A DNA stretch of 64,000 bases from JAWVFM01 sp963739355 (GTDB taxonomy: Bacteria > Actinomycetota > Thermoleophilia > Solirubrobacterales > 70-9), in contig CAVUAD010000007.1 of the NCBI GenBank assembly GCA_963739355.1, positions 1,265,067-1,329,066 of the forward strand. Reading direction: 5' to 3'. The translations under genes were made by a program, and so were the position numbers. Each line of letters opens with the position of its first letter. Position 1 is the stretch's first letter. Shown here one piece after another: positions 16,363 through 25,425 of the stretch. The notes below the pieces were generated by a model. It saw only the letters and a list, made by a program, of their open reading frames with translations. It had not been told where the DNA came from and did no database searches.

Positions 16363-17295
16363 GTGGCCGAGTTCCGGGCCGCGACTCCCGAGCAAGAGGC
16401 CTTCCTCGAGGAGGTCCTCGAGGCCGGGCTGCTGATCCCGAGCGGCGTCCCCGGAGTCTACGGGCGCTCCGCCGAGCTCGAGGGCATCCGGCTTGCGGTC
16501 GATGCCGCCGTCAACCGCGCGGCGGAGCCGGACGACGCCGAGCTGCTGCGCTTCCCGCCGCTCGTCCCGCGCGACCAGTTCGAGTCAACCGGTTATCTGA
16601 AGTCCTTCCCTCACCTTGCGGGCACCATCTTCGGCTTCGAGGGATCCGAGGCCGACGCGCTCGAGCAGGAGGAGCACGCGAGCTGCCACGAGGACTGGAG
16701 CGAGCACCAGCATATGAGCGACCTCGTGCTGGTCCCGGCAGCCTGCTACCCGGTCTACCCGGCGATCGCCAGGCGCGATCCGCTCGCCGCGGGCGGCATC
16801 ACGGTCGACGCCGGCGGCTCGTACGTCTTCCGCAACGAGCCGTCCGGAGACCCGGCGCGGCTGCAGATGTTCCACCAGCGCGAGATCGTCAGGATCGGTG
16901 AGCCCGAGACCGTGGCCGCCTGGCGGGACACGTGGCGCGACCGCGCGATCGAGCTGCTGCGAGGCCTGGGCCTCGACGCCAACTTCGACGTCGCCTCCGA
17001 CCCGTTCTTCGGCCGCAGCGGCCGGCTGATGGCGGCAAGTCAGCGCGAGCAGGCGCTCAAGTTCGAGATCCTCGTCCCGATCGGCGGCCCCGAGCCCACC
17101 GCGGTCGCCTCGTTCAACTACCACCAGCGCCACTTCGCCGAAACCTTCGGCATCGAGATGGCCGACGGAACCGAGGCGCACACCTCGTGCCTCGGCTTCG
17201 GTCTCGAGCGGATCTCCCTGGCGCTGATCAAGGCCCACGGAACGGACTCCTCGAAGTGGCCCGGCGAGGTCCGCAAGGAGCTCTGGGGGCAGTGA
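16363..17295 (+). CDS. Amino acid:[carrier protein] ligase (class II aaRS-like, SerRS core homologue)
   Basis: The 310-residue protein is a stand-alone class II synthetase core without the SerRS tRNA-binding arm. A start at the GTG at 16363 leaves a 5-nt gap to the ACAD gene. Visible elements: PAACYPVYP (Cys128), motif 2 with FHQREIVRIGEPE (Arg173, Glu174), and motif 3 with TSCLGFGLERISLAL (Cys276). Cys-Glu-Cys at these places matches the zinc site of the Bradyrhizobium amino acid:CP ligases and methanogen-type SerRS. Such enzymes make an aminoacyl adenylate and load glycine or alanine onto the phosphopantetheine of a cognate carrier, not onto tRNA. The upstream 57 in-frame codons lie within ACAD and are excluded. 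Amino-acid specificity cannot be read directly. Confidence 0.9.
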   Translation: MAEFRAATPEQEAFLEEVLEAGLLIPSGVPGVYGRSAELEGIRLAVDAAVNRAAEPDDAELLRFPPLVPRDQFESTGYLKSFPHLAGTIFGFEGSEADALEQEEHASCHEDWSEHQHMSDLVLVPAACYPVYPAIARRDPLAAGGITVDAGGSYVFRNEPSGDPARLQMFHQREIVRIGEPETVAAWRDTWRDRAIELLRGLGLDANFDVASDPFFGRSGRLMAASQREQALKFEILVPIGGPEPTAVASFNYHQRHFAETFGIEMADGTEAHTSCLGFGLERISLALIKAHGTDSSKWPGEVRKELWGQ

Positions 17296-18263
17296 GCGGC
17301 AACGGCATGGTCAGCCTGATGGGCCTCGACCCGGCGACGTACGAGCCCCACGCCGTGCACCTGCCGGGCGAGCGCAACTACACCGAGACCAACTGCTACT
17401 CAGACATCCTGATTGAGCTGATCCACGCTCGTGGCGCCGAGCCCCTGGCGGCGGCCGCCTTCACCGTCCGGATGGACTTCGAGGGCGACCAGTGGACGTT
17501 CTTCAAGCCTCCGGAGGAGGACATCGAGGTGCTCTTCGGCATCGACATCCACGAGATGCAGCCGTACCGCACCGTCCCGGAGCACATCGTGGAGCAGCTC
17601 GAGTCCGGCCGGACGATGACCGTCGAGCTCGACTCCTGGTTCCTGCCCGACACCGCCGACACCAGCTACCGCACCGAGCATGTCAAGACCTCGGTCGTGG
17701 CGGAGGCCATCGACACGGAGGGTGAGCGGTTTCGCTACTTCCATAACACGAGCCTCCACGAGCTGAGCGGCGAGAACTACCGCGGGGTCTTCCGGGTGGG
17801 CCAGGAACTCGGCGGCGAGATCCTCCCGCCGTACACGGAGCTGGTGCGGTTCGATGCCGGGCCGCAGCTCGAGGGCGATGCGCTACGTGAGGCCTCCCGC
17901 GAGCTGCTGCGCGGCCACCTGTCGCGCCGTCCGCAGACCAACCCCTTCACCCGCTGGGGCAATCGCCTGACGGCGGACCTGCCGGGGCTGCTCGAGGGCG
18001 ACGTCGAGAACTATCACGCCTACGCGTTCGCCACTGTGAGGATGTTCGGCTCCGCCTTCGAGGTCGCCGCCTCCCACGTCGACTGGCTGCTCGGCGACGA
18101 CGGCGCCGACGCCTCGGCGGCATTGATGGAGATCGTCGAGGGATCGAAGGTCCTCTCCCTGCGGCTCGCCAGGCGCAAGCCGTTTGACCACGAATCGCGC
18201 GTCGCAACCCTGGGCGAGGCCTGGGAGCGCGCAATGGGCGCTCTCGATGCCGCCGTCTCCTGA
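17292..18263 (+). CDS. DUF1839 family protein
   Basis: The 323-residue protein starts at a GTG overlapping the ligase stop by 4 nt. LPGERNYTETNCYSDILIELIHARG, FTVRMDFEGDQWTFFKPP, LFGIDIHEMQ, ELDSWFLPDTADTSYRTEHVKT and YFHNTSLHELSGENY are the conserved blocks of DUF1839. Cys and His/Asp residues in NCYSD, DSWFLPDT and EHVKT resemble a cysteine-peptidase-like or acyltransferase-like constellation, but this is only suggestive. My recollection is that the family is found beside carrier-protein ligases of this type. A role in transferring or releasing the carrier-bound amino acid is plausible. Confidence 0.88.
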   Translation: MSGNGMVSLMGLDPATYEPHAVHLPGERNYTETNCYSDILIELIHARGAEPLAAAAFTVRMDFEGDQWTFFKPPEEDIEVLFGIDIHEMQPYRTVPEHIVEQLESGRTMTVELDSWFLPDTADTSYRTEHVKTSVVAEAIDTEGERFRYFHNTSLHELSGENYRGVFRVGQELGGEILPPYTELVRFDAGPQLEGDALREASRELLRGHLSRRPQTNPFTRWGNRLTADLPGLLEGDVENYHAYAFATVRMFGSAFEVAASHVDWLLGDDGADASAALMEIVEGSKVLSLRLARRKPFDHESRVATLGEAWERAMGALDAAVS

Positions 18264-20830
18264 GCAGGCCCTGCCCGCCGCGGACCACGCGACCGAGGCC
18301 CCCACCGTCGTCCGGCTCGATACGGGTTGGACGGCGGCGTCCACCCCGCCCGGCGCGGCGGCGTCCGCCGCGGACCTCGACGCTGAGGCCTGGCTCGAGG
18401 CCCGCGTGCCGGGCACGGCCGCGGCTGTGCTGGAGGGCGCTGGCCTACCGCTGGACGGCGACCTCGATGCGGAGGACTGGTGGTTCCGGGTCTCGTTCAA
18501 AGCCTCTCCGGCCGGCGACGGCGAGGAGGTGCTTCTTCACCTCGACGGCGTCGCGACGGTCGCCGAGGTACTCCTGAACGGCGAGTCGATCCTCACCAGC
18601 GAATCGATGTTCGCCGAGCACGCAGTCGACGTCTCCGGGCGCCTTGCCGGCGAGAACGAGCTCGTGATCTCCTGCAGAGCGCTGGAGCCGCTGCTCGCCG
18701 AACGCCGCAAGCCTCGCGCGCGGTGGCGGACGCGGCTCGTGAAGAGCGGGAACCTGAGGTTCTTCCGCACGATGCTCCTCGGGCGCGCGCCCGGGTTCGC
18801 CCCGGGACCGGCACCGGTCGGTCCGTGGCGTCCGGTCTGGCTCGAGCGCCGGCAGGGCGTCGCCATCGGCCCGGCGAGCCTGAAGGCCCGCCTCGACGGC
18901 GACACCGGGGTCCTCCACGTGAGCGCAACCGTCCGCTCCCTGGACGGCGCGCCGATCGAATCCGTCGCGGTGGAGCTGACCGGGCCCTCGGGCACGCACG
19001 CGGCCGGCCTGGAGCTGGACGGGGAGCGGGCGTCGGGCGAGCTCCGCGTCCCAGAGGTCGCCCCATGGTGGCCGCACACTCACGGCGAACCGGCTCTCCA
19101 TGACGTCGCGATCAGGGCGACAAGAGCCTCGGACGCCTTCTCCGTCGACGCCGGGCGCGTCGGATTCCGGACGCTCCAGGCCGGGCCGGACGCCGAGCAC
19201 GACGTGCTGGAGGACGGCCTGGACCTGCACGTCAACGGCATCCGCGTCTTCGCGCGCGGCGCCGTGTGGACGCCGCTCGACTTCGTCGAGCCTGGCTCCC
19301 TCCCGCGAGAGCCTTCGAACTGCGCTGGAACAGGCGTGCGACGCGGGCATGAACATGCTGCGGGTCCCGGGAATCGGCGCGTACGAGAGCCCGGACTTCC
19401 ATGACCTCTGCGACGAGCTCGGCCTCCTGCTCTGGCAGGACTTCATGTTCGCCAACATGGACTACCCCATCGCCGACGACGCCTTCCACGCCACCGTCGA
19501 GGCCGAGGCGGACGAGGTTCTCCGCCGCCTCGCACCCCGGCCGAGCCTGGCCGTCCTCTGCGGCGGCAGCGAGGTCGAGCAGCAGGCGGCGATGCTCGGA
19601 CTCGAACCGGAGATCGCCCGCGGTGAGCTGTTCGGCGAGCTGCTCCCCGGCGCGGTCGCGCACGCCGGCTGTGACGCCGTATACGTGCCCTCCGCCCCGA
19701 GCGGCGGCGACCTCCCGTTCCGCCCCGGCAAGGGGATCGCCAACTATTACGGCGTGGGTGCCTACCTACGCCCGCTCGACGACGCGCGCCTCGCCGACGT
19801 CCGCTTTGCCGCTGAGTGCCTGGCGTTCGCGAACGTGCCTGATGAGCAGACGGTCGCGGCGGTCATAGGGACGGCGCCCGCGGCCGCCATCCACCACCCG
19901 CGCTGGAAGGCCGGCGTCCCCCGCGACGCAGGCGCCGGCTGGGACTTCGAGGACGTCCGCGACCACTATCTGAAACTGCTCTACGGGGTCGATCCCGTCG
20001 AGCTCCGCAGCGTTGACACCGAGCGCTACCTCGACCTTTCCCGCGCCGTCACGGGCGAGGTCATGGCAGCCGTCTTCGGCGAGTGGCGCCGCGCGGCATC
20101 CACATCCGGCGGGGGCATGGTCCTCTGGCTGCGCGACCTTGTCGCCGGGGCGGGCTGGGGTGTGATCGACTCGCTGGGGATCCCGAAGGTCGCCTACCAC
20201 CACCTGCGTCGGGCGCTGCGTCCGGTCGCCGTTTGGACCACGGATGAGGGGCTCGCCGGCATGAGCGTCCACGTGGCCAACGACGGCCCTGAACCCCTGG
20301 TAGCCAGTCTGGGTGTAGCCCTATACCGCGACGGCGAGCAGAAGATCGACGAGGTGAGCGAACCTGTGGACCTCGCTCCGCACGAGACCATCGAGCGCAA
20401 TGTAGAGAGCATTCTGGGTCGGTTCGCCGACGTGACCTGGGCATACCGTTTTGGGCCGCCCGCACAGGACGTGGTGGTCGTGACGCTCCAGAGCGATGCC
20501 CAGAGTCCGGCCGTGCTCTCTCAGGCCGTGGCCTTCCCGGCCGGACGACCCCTGGATCGCGAGAGCGCCGCTCAGCTGGGGCTCGAGGCAGAGCTGGCTG
20601 ACGGCGAGCAGCCCACACTCTCCGTTCGCGTAAACAGGCTTGCGTACGGAGTCCGCGCCGACGTCCCGGGCTTCGACCCGTCCGACGACGCGTTCTGCGT
20701 CGCTCCGGGCGAGAGCCGCGAGGTGACGCTGCACGCCCGGACGCCGGGTGCGACGCTCGGTGGTGGGACGGTGACGGCCTTGAACCTGGCCGGCCAGGTT
20801 CGAGTCAAGGCGCCGGAGGAAGCGTCGTGA
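18247..20830 (+). pseudogene. GH2 beta-mannosidase-like glycosidase, one frameshift
   Basis: Two overlapping frames form one protein of about 860 residues. The first runs from the ATG at 18247, 17 nt inside the DUF1839 gene, to about 19305. The second continues from about 19305 to 20830. Total length is 3n+1, so one extra base is present, most likely in the C-rich run near 19300-19310. The N-terminal jelly-roll (DWWFRVSF, HLDGVATVAEVLLNGE) and immunoglobulin-like domain precede a TIM barrel with LLLWQDFMFANMDYP and LAVLCGGSEVEQQ, where the Glu would be the acid/base. Order and motifs match GH2 beta-mannosidases, with GGSE replacing the usual GNNE. Whether the frameshift is real or a sequencing error is undecided. 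Confidence 0.8.
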
Positions 20831-22686
20831 GCGCACCCGAGATCGCCACCGGCGTCTACCTCGACACCCTCCCCGCGGCCACCTTCGCCCTCTACAACGA
20901 GCCGCAGGCGGCGGGCCGCCGCGACACGTCGGTCCTGATCTGTGCCCCGTTCGGCTGGGAGGACCACTGCTCTTACCGGGGGCGACGCGAGTGGGCGATC
21001 ACCCTCGCGCGTGGCGGGTATCCGACGGCGCGGCTCGACCTCCAGGGCTCGGGCGACAGCGAGGGCTTTCCGGATGACCCGAACAGGCTCGACGCCTGGA
21101 CCACCTCGATCACAGCCACGGCGGACTGGCTGCGAGCCGATCCCGCATGCGACCGCGTCGCCGCGGTCGGCATCGGCATGGGCGGCTGGCTCGCCCTACG
21201 GGCCGTCGCGCGAGGCCTCGAGCTCGACGACCTCGTGCTCTGGGCGGTTCCATCGCGCGGCAAGCGCATTCTCCGGGAGCTCCGGACGTTCGCCAGTCTG
21301 AACGCCAGCGTCGACCCCGACGCGCCTGACCTCGTCGCGCCGTCCGAAGCCGAGACAGAGGTCCGTGCGGACGACGGCTCGCTCGCGGTCGGCGGTTTCC
21401 TGCTCAGCGCCGAGACCGTGGCGAGCCTCGACGCTGGTGATCTGGGGGCCGAGTCCCTGCCGAAGAGTGAGCGCAATGTCCTGATGATCGAGCGCGACGG
21501 AATCTCCGTCGAGGAAAGGCTTCGCGCCCACCTAGAAGCGTCGGGTGCGGCCGTCCGCGTGATTCCCGGCAACGGATACTCGGCCATGATGGCGATACCG
21601 CAGGAGGCGACCGTGCCGCACGGGGAGATCGCCGCTGTCTCGGCCTGGCTCGACGAGCGCTCTGTGCCGGCCCGGGCCACGAATATGCGCGAGCTGCCCG
21701 CCGAGCCGCGCCTCGAGCTGAACGTGGGCGGGGCACGCGTATCCGAGACTCCGATCACGATCGACCAGCCCACGGGGAAGCTCTTCGGGGTGCTCACCGA
21801 GCCGGCGACCGGCACTCGCGAGGATCTCTGTGCGGTCTTCCTGAACGCCGGGGCAATTCCGCACCACGGGCCCAATCGGATGTGGGTGGAGGCGGCGCGC
21901 CGGTGGGCTACCCGCGGCGTCACGAGCCTGCGCCTCGACCTCGAGGGGATCGGCGAGTCCGATGGCGAGGGTCAGCGCTACCGGCGCACGGCCGACCTCT
22001 ATGTGTCCGGTCTGGTCCAGCAGGTCGTCGGCGCGCTCGACGCCCTCGAGACACGCGAGCTGCCCAACCGGTTCCTCACCGTCGGGCTCTGTTCCGGCGC
22101 CTACTGGGCATTCCACACGGCGCGCCGGGACGATCGGGCGGTCGGCTCGTTCATGCTGAATCCCCGGGGCCTTGTCTTCGATGAGGCGCTCGATGAGGCC
22201 CGCTGGGCGCGGATGTCGTGGACCCTCCTCCGTCGTGTCGCGACGGGCTCGCGCCAGACCTGGAAGCGGATCCTCCGCGGCGAGGCGAGCTTGAAGCTCC
22301 TGTTTTCGATCCTGAAGGCGGCCATGCTCGACCCGTTTCGCCGGCGGCAGCGTAAGTCGGCGGAGCGCGTCGCGGCGCGCGAGCTCGACGGCTGGTCGGC
22401 TGGGCTCGACGCGGAGGGTAAGGACACCGTGTTCCTCTTCTGCGACAACGAGCCCTACCGCGATGAGCTCGAGGTGGACGGCTACTTCGAGCGCATCGCG
22501 CAGTGGCCGACCATCAGCGTCGGCTTCCTGCCCGGGGGGGACCACACCCTGCGCCCACTTCGCGCCCAGACCGCGGCGCACGACGCGATCGACGCCGCGC
22601 TGTCACGCCTCCTCAAGGCCGGGGCGAAGCCTGGCGAGAACGGCGCCGTGGCGGGCACGGCCGAGCCGCTCAGTCCTAGCCGGTAG
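20827..22686 (+). CDS. Tandem double alpha/beta-hydrolase protein
   Basis: The 619-residue protein contains two alpha/beta-hydrolase folds. The first half (about 20-285) has APFGWEDH, RLDLQGSGDSEG and GIGMGGWLAL, with Gly117 at the nucleophile position of G-x-S-x-G. The second half (about 300-605) has FLNAGAIPHHGPNR, RLDLEGIGESDGEG, GLCSGAYWAF with Cys at the nucleophile position, and LPGGDHTLRP with the His. The first domain thus looks inactive and the second may use Cys, as in dienelactone hydrolases and some exosortase-associated hydrolases. The start is a GTG overlapping the GH2 stop by 4 nt. The gene converges on infC with an 11-nt overlap. Substrate is unknown; a thioesterase-like release step is possible. 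Confidence 0.8.
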   Translation: MSAPEIATGVYLDTLPAATFALYNEPQAAGRRDTSVLICAPFGWEDHCSYRGRREWAITLARGGYPTARLDLQGSGDSEGFPDDPNRLDAWTTSITATADWLRADPACDRVAAVGIGMGGWLALRAVARGLELDDLVLWAVPSRGKRILRELRTFASLNASVDPDAPDLVAPSEAETEVRADDGSLAVGGFLLSAETVASLDAGDLGAESLPKSERNVLMIERDGISVEERLRAHLEASGAAVRVIPGNGYSAMMAIPQEATVPHGEIAAVSAWLDERSVPARATNMRELPAEPRLELNVGGARVSETPITIDQPTGKLFGVLTEPATGTREDLCAVFLNAGAIPHHGPNRMWVEAARRWATRGVTSLRLDLEGIGESDGEGQRYRRTADLYVSGLVQQVVGALDALETRELPNRFLTVGLCSGAYWAFHTARRDDRAVGSFMLNPRGLVFDEALDEARWARMSWTLLRRVATGSRQTWKRILRGEASLKLLFSILKAAMLDPFRRRQRKSAERVAARELDGWSAGLDAEGKDTVFLFCDNEPYRDELEVDGYFERIAQWPTISVGFLPGGDHTLRPLRAQTAAHDAIDAALSRLLKAGAKPGENGAVAGTAEPLSPSR

Positions 22687-23302
22687 CCGCCTGCTCGCTG
22701 GGTGCGTCGGCGCCGCCGTCCGCCGCTTGGCCGGCCTGCGCGCGAGCCGCCGACGCGGTCCGGCTCGGGCCGAGCATCATGTGCATATTGCGGCCCTCCT
22801 GAAGCGGGTGCTGCTCGATCACAGCGAGCTCGGAGACGTCCTCGAAGAGACGCTCCAGTAGGGCGCGACCGCGCTCGGGATGGGCCTGCTCGCGGCCACG
22901 GAACATGATCGTGACCTTGACCTTGCTGTTCGCCCGCAGGAAGCGCTCGACGTGGCCGCGCTTGGTCTCGTAGTCGTGCTGAGCGATCTTCGGGCGCAGC
23001 TTGATCTCGCGGATCGTCACCTGCTGCTGGTGCTTGCGCGCCTGCTTGGCCTTCTGCTCCTGCTCGTACTTGTACTTCGAGTAGTCGAGGAGCCGGGTGA
23101 CGGGCGGGCGGGCATCCGGCGCAACCTCGACGAGGTCGAGATCCTTCTCGCGCGCCATGTTCATCGCCTGCTCGGTGTCGACGACGCCGATCTGCGAGCC
23201 GTCGGCGTCGATCAGCCGCACCTTCGGAACCCGGATGCGCTCGTTGATGCGCGTGGAATCGCGCTCCGGGGGGGTCCGGTCGAACCTACGCGGAGGCGGC
23301 AC
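22676..23302 (-). CDS. infC: Translation initiation factor IF-3
   Basis: The 208-residue product has the IF-3 N-domain (INERIRVPKVRLIDADGSQIG, AREKDLDLVEVAPDARPPV), the linker CRLLDYSKYKYEQEQK-type block and the C-domain (IREIKLRPKIAQHDYETKRGH, VKVTIMFRGREQAHPERG). IF-3 binds the 30S subunit and checks the initiator codon. The start is a GTG at 23302, with an in-frame stop just upstream. An Ala-rich tail (DGGADAPSEQAATG) is variable in the family. Normally rpmI-rplT follow directly; here the island genes converge on its 3' end. Confidence 0.97.
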   Translation of the reverse strand: MPPPRRFDRTPPERDSTRINERIRVPKVRLIDADGSQIGVVDTEQAMNMAREKDLDLVEVAPDARPPVTRLLDYSKYKYEQEQKAKQARKHQQQVTIREIKLRPKIAQHDYETKRGHVERFLRANSKVKVTIMFRGREQAHPERGRALLERLFEDVSELAVIEQHPLQEGRNMHMMLGPSRTASAARAQAGQAADGGADAPSEQAATG

Positions 23303-23423
23303 TAGTCAGTTGCCGCAAGCGTCAAGCTGCCGGCGTCCTCGTGTGGGTCATGCAGGAAGTTCGGGAAGGGGGCACGGGCGCTCAGCGCTGGCGCATGGTG
23401 TCTTGGCCCCTCATCTGCGCGCG

Positions 23424-23429
23424 AGTATA
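23424..23429 (-). promoter_or_regulatory. Possible -10 element upstream of infC
   Basis: The minus strand reads TATACT in the 156-nt gap between thrS and infC, an unusually good -10 hexamer for such GC-rich DNA, about 120 nt before the infC start. No convincing -35 is seen 16-18 nt upstream, so this is tentative. Confidence 0.3.
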
Positions 23430-23458
23430 GACAGCATGCTCGGCGGCCGGGAAAAATC

Positions 23459-25393
23459 TCACCCGCCGGCGAGCATCCCGGCGACGGCCGCGGTCTCGAG
23501 CGACTGGGTGTCGGCCTCGCCGTGCGCGCGCACCGAGATCGTGCCCTCCTCGTCCTCGCGGTCTCCCACGACGAGCATGTACGGCACCTTCGCGAGCTCG
23601 GCGTCGCGGATCTTGCGACCCACCGATTCCGAGCGCGTGTCCACGCGGGCACGGGCGCCCGCCTCGCCGAGCTCCGCCGCGACGCGCTCCGCGTAGGCGT
23701 TGTTGCGATCGGCGACGGGCAGCACCGCGGCCTGCACGGGGGCGAGCCAGGTCGGGAAGCGTCCGCCGTAGTGCTCGATGAGGATGCCCGCGAAGCGCTC
23801 CAGCGAGCCCAGCAGCGCGCGGTGGATCATCACCGGGCGGTGGTCGGCGTTGTCCTCGCCCTGATAGGCGAGGTCGAACCGGGCGGGCATCTGGAAGTCG
23901 AGCTGGCAGGTTCCGCACTGCCACGAGCGCCCGAGTGCGTCCGTGATGTGGAAGTCGATCTTGGGGCCGTAGAAGACCCCCTCCCCCGGGCTGACGTCGA
24001 AGTCGCGGCCCTGGCGCTCCAGGGCCTCGCGCAGCGAGCCCTCCGCGCGCTCCCACTCCTCGTCCGTGCCGATCGACTTGTCGGGCCGCGTCGAGAGCTC
24101 GACCCGCACCTGGTCGAACCCGAAGCGCGTGTAGAGCCTGTCGATGCCGGCGCAGATCGCGTCGACCTCGTCAGTGACCTGGTCGAGCGTGCAGTAGACG
24201 TGCGCATCGTCCTGGGTGAAGGCGCGGACGCGGAGCAGGCCGTGCAGGACGCCCGGCCGCTCGTAGCGCGAGACGTCTCCGAACTCGGCGTAGCGCAGCG
24301 GCAGGTCGCGGTAGGAATGCCGGATCGAGTCGAAGACCAGGCAGGCGCCCGGGCAGTTCATGGGCTTCAGCGCGTAGCGACGCTCGCCCTCGTCGCGGTC
24401 GCGCTGCGACGGGTCGACGAAGTACATGTTCTCGCGGTAGTTCTCCCAATGCCCGGAGCGATGCCAGAGCTCCTCGTCGAGGACCCGCGGGGTCTTGATC
24501 TCCTCGTAGCCGGTCCTTCGCAGCTCGTCGCGGACCTCGCTCTCGATCAGCTTCAGCAGGACCGTGCCGTTCGGCAGCCAGAACGGCATGCCGGGTGACT
24601 CGGGGCGGAGCATGAAGATGCCGAGCTCGGGGCCGATCCTGCGGTGGTCGCGCTCCTTCGCCTGCTCGATCTGCTCGAGGTGCTTGTCGAGGTCCTTCTG
24701 CTTGAAGAAGGCCGTGCCGTAGATCCGGGTCAGCATCTGGCGGCTCTCGTCCCCGCGCCAGTAGGCGCCGGCGATCGAGGTGAGCTTCAGCGCGCCGATC
24801 CGCCCCGTCGACGGGCCGTGGGGGCCCCGGCAGAGGTCGACGAACGGCCCGTTGCGGTAGAGCGAGACGCTCTCGGCCCCTTCGTTCGTGACGAGATCGT
24901 CGATCAGCTCGACCTTGTAGGCCTGCTCCTCGCCGGAGAACCGCTCGCGGGCTGCCGCCGTGGTCACGTCCGTGCGCTCGAACGCCTCGTCGGCGGCCAC
25001 GTGCTCGCGCATCTTCTCCTCGATCCGCTCGAGGTCGGCCTCGCTCGGGCGGACGCCGTCCGGGAACTCGAAGTCGTAGTAGAAGCCGCCGTCGATCGGG
25101 GGGCCGATCGAGACCTTCGTGCCCGGCCAGAGCTCGACCACCGCGGTCGCCAGGACGTGCGCCGTGTCGTGGCGCAGCAGCTCGAGCGCCTCGGGGCTGC
25201 GGTCGGTCACGATCTCGATCGCCTCGCCGTCGGCCAGGGGAGCAGTGAGATCCCGCACGTCAGCGCCCGACTTGATCGCCAGGGCGGCCTTCGCCAGGCC
25301 GGGGCCGATCGCCGCGGCGGCGTCGGCGCCGGTGGCGCCCTCGTCGAGCTCCAGGGGCGCCCCGTCGGGCAGCGTTACGGTGATCGTGGCCAT
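23459..25393 (-). CDS. thrS: Threonine--tRNA ligase
   Basis: The 644-residue enzyme has an N-terminal TGS domain (MATITVTLPDGAPLELDEGA), an editing domain with RHDTAHVLA (HxxxH) that hydrolyses Ser-tRNA-Thr, a class II core with LKPMNCPGACLVF (zinc Cys), QDDAHVYC and YGPKIDFHI, and a C-terminal anticodon-binding domain (LAPVQAAVLPVADRN). The start is the ATG at 25393, where family sequence begins. Upstream in-frame Met codons fall in a leader that forms a stable hairpin. It is the first gene of the thrS-infC pair. Confidence 0.97.
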   Translation of the reverse strand: MATITVTLPDGAPLELDEGATGADAAAAIGPGLAKAALAIKSGADVRDLTAPLADGEAIEIVTDRSPEALELLRHDTAHVLATAVVELWPGTKVSIGPPIDGGFYYDFEFPDGVRPSEADLERIEEKMREHVAADEAFERTDVTTAAARERFSGEEQAYKVELIDDLVTNEGAESVSLYRNGPFVDLCRGPHGPSTGRIGALKLTSIAGAYWRGDESRQMLTRIYGTAFFKQKDLDKHLEQIEQAKERDHRRIGPELGIFMLRPESPGMPFWLPNGTVLLKLIESEVRDELRRTGYEEIKTPRVLDEELWHRSGHWENYRENMYFVDPSQRDRDEGERRYALKPMNCPGACLVFDSIRHSYRDLPLRYAEFGDVSRYERPGVLHGLLRVRAFTQDDAHVYCTLDQVTDEVDAICAGIDRLYTRFGFDQVRVELSTRPDKSIGTDEEWERAEGSLREALERQGRDFDVSPGEGVFYGPKIDFHITDALGRSWQCGTCQLDFQMPARFDLAYQGEDNADHRPVMIHRALLGSLERFAGILIEHYGGRFPTWLAPVQAAVLPVADRNNAYAERVAAELGEAGARARVDTRSESVGRKIRDAELAKVPYMLVVGDREDEEGTISVRAHGEADTQSLETAAVAGMLAGG

Positions 25394-25425
25394 GCGGGCC
25401 ATGCTATCCACGCTCCCGACATATC

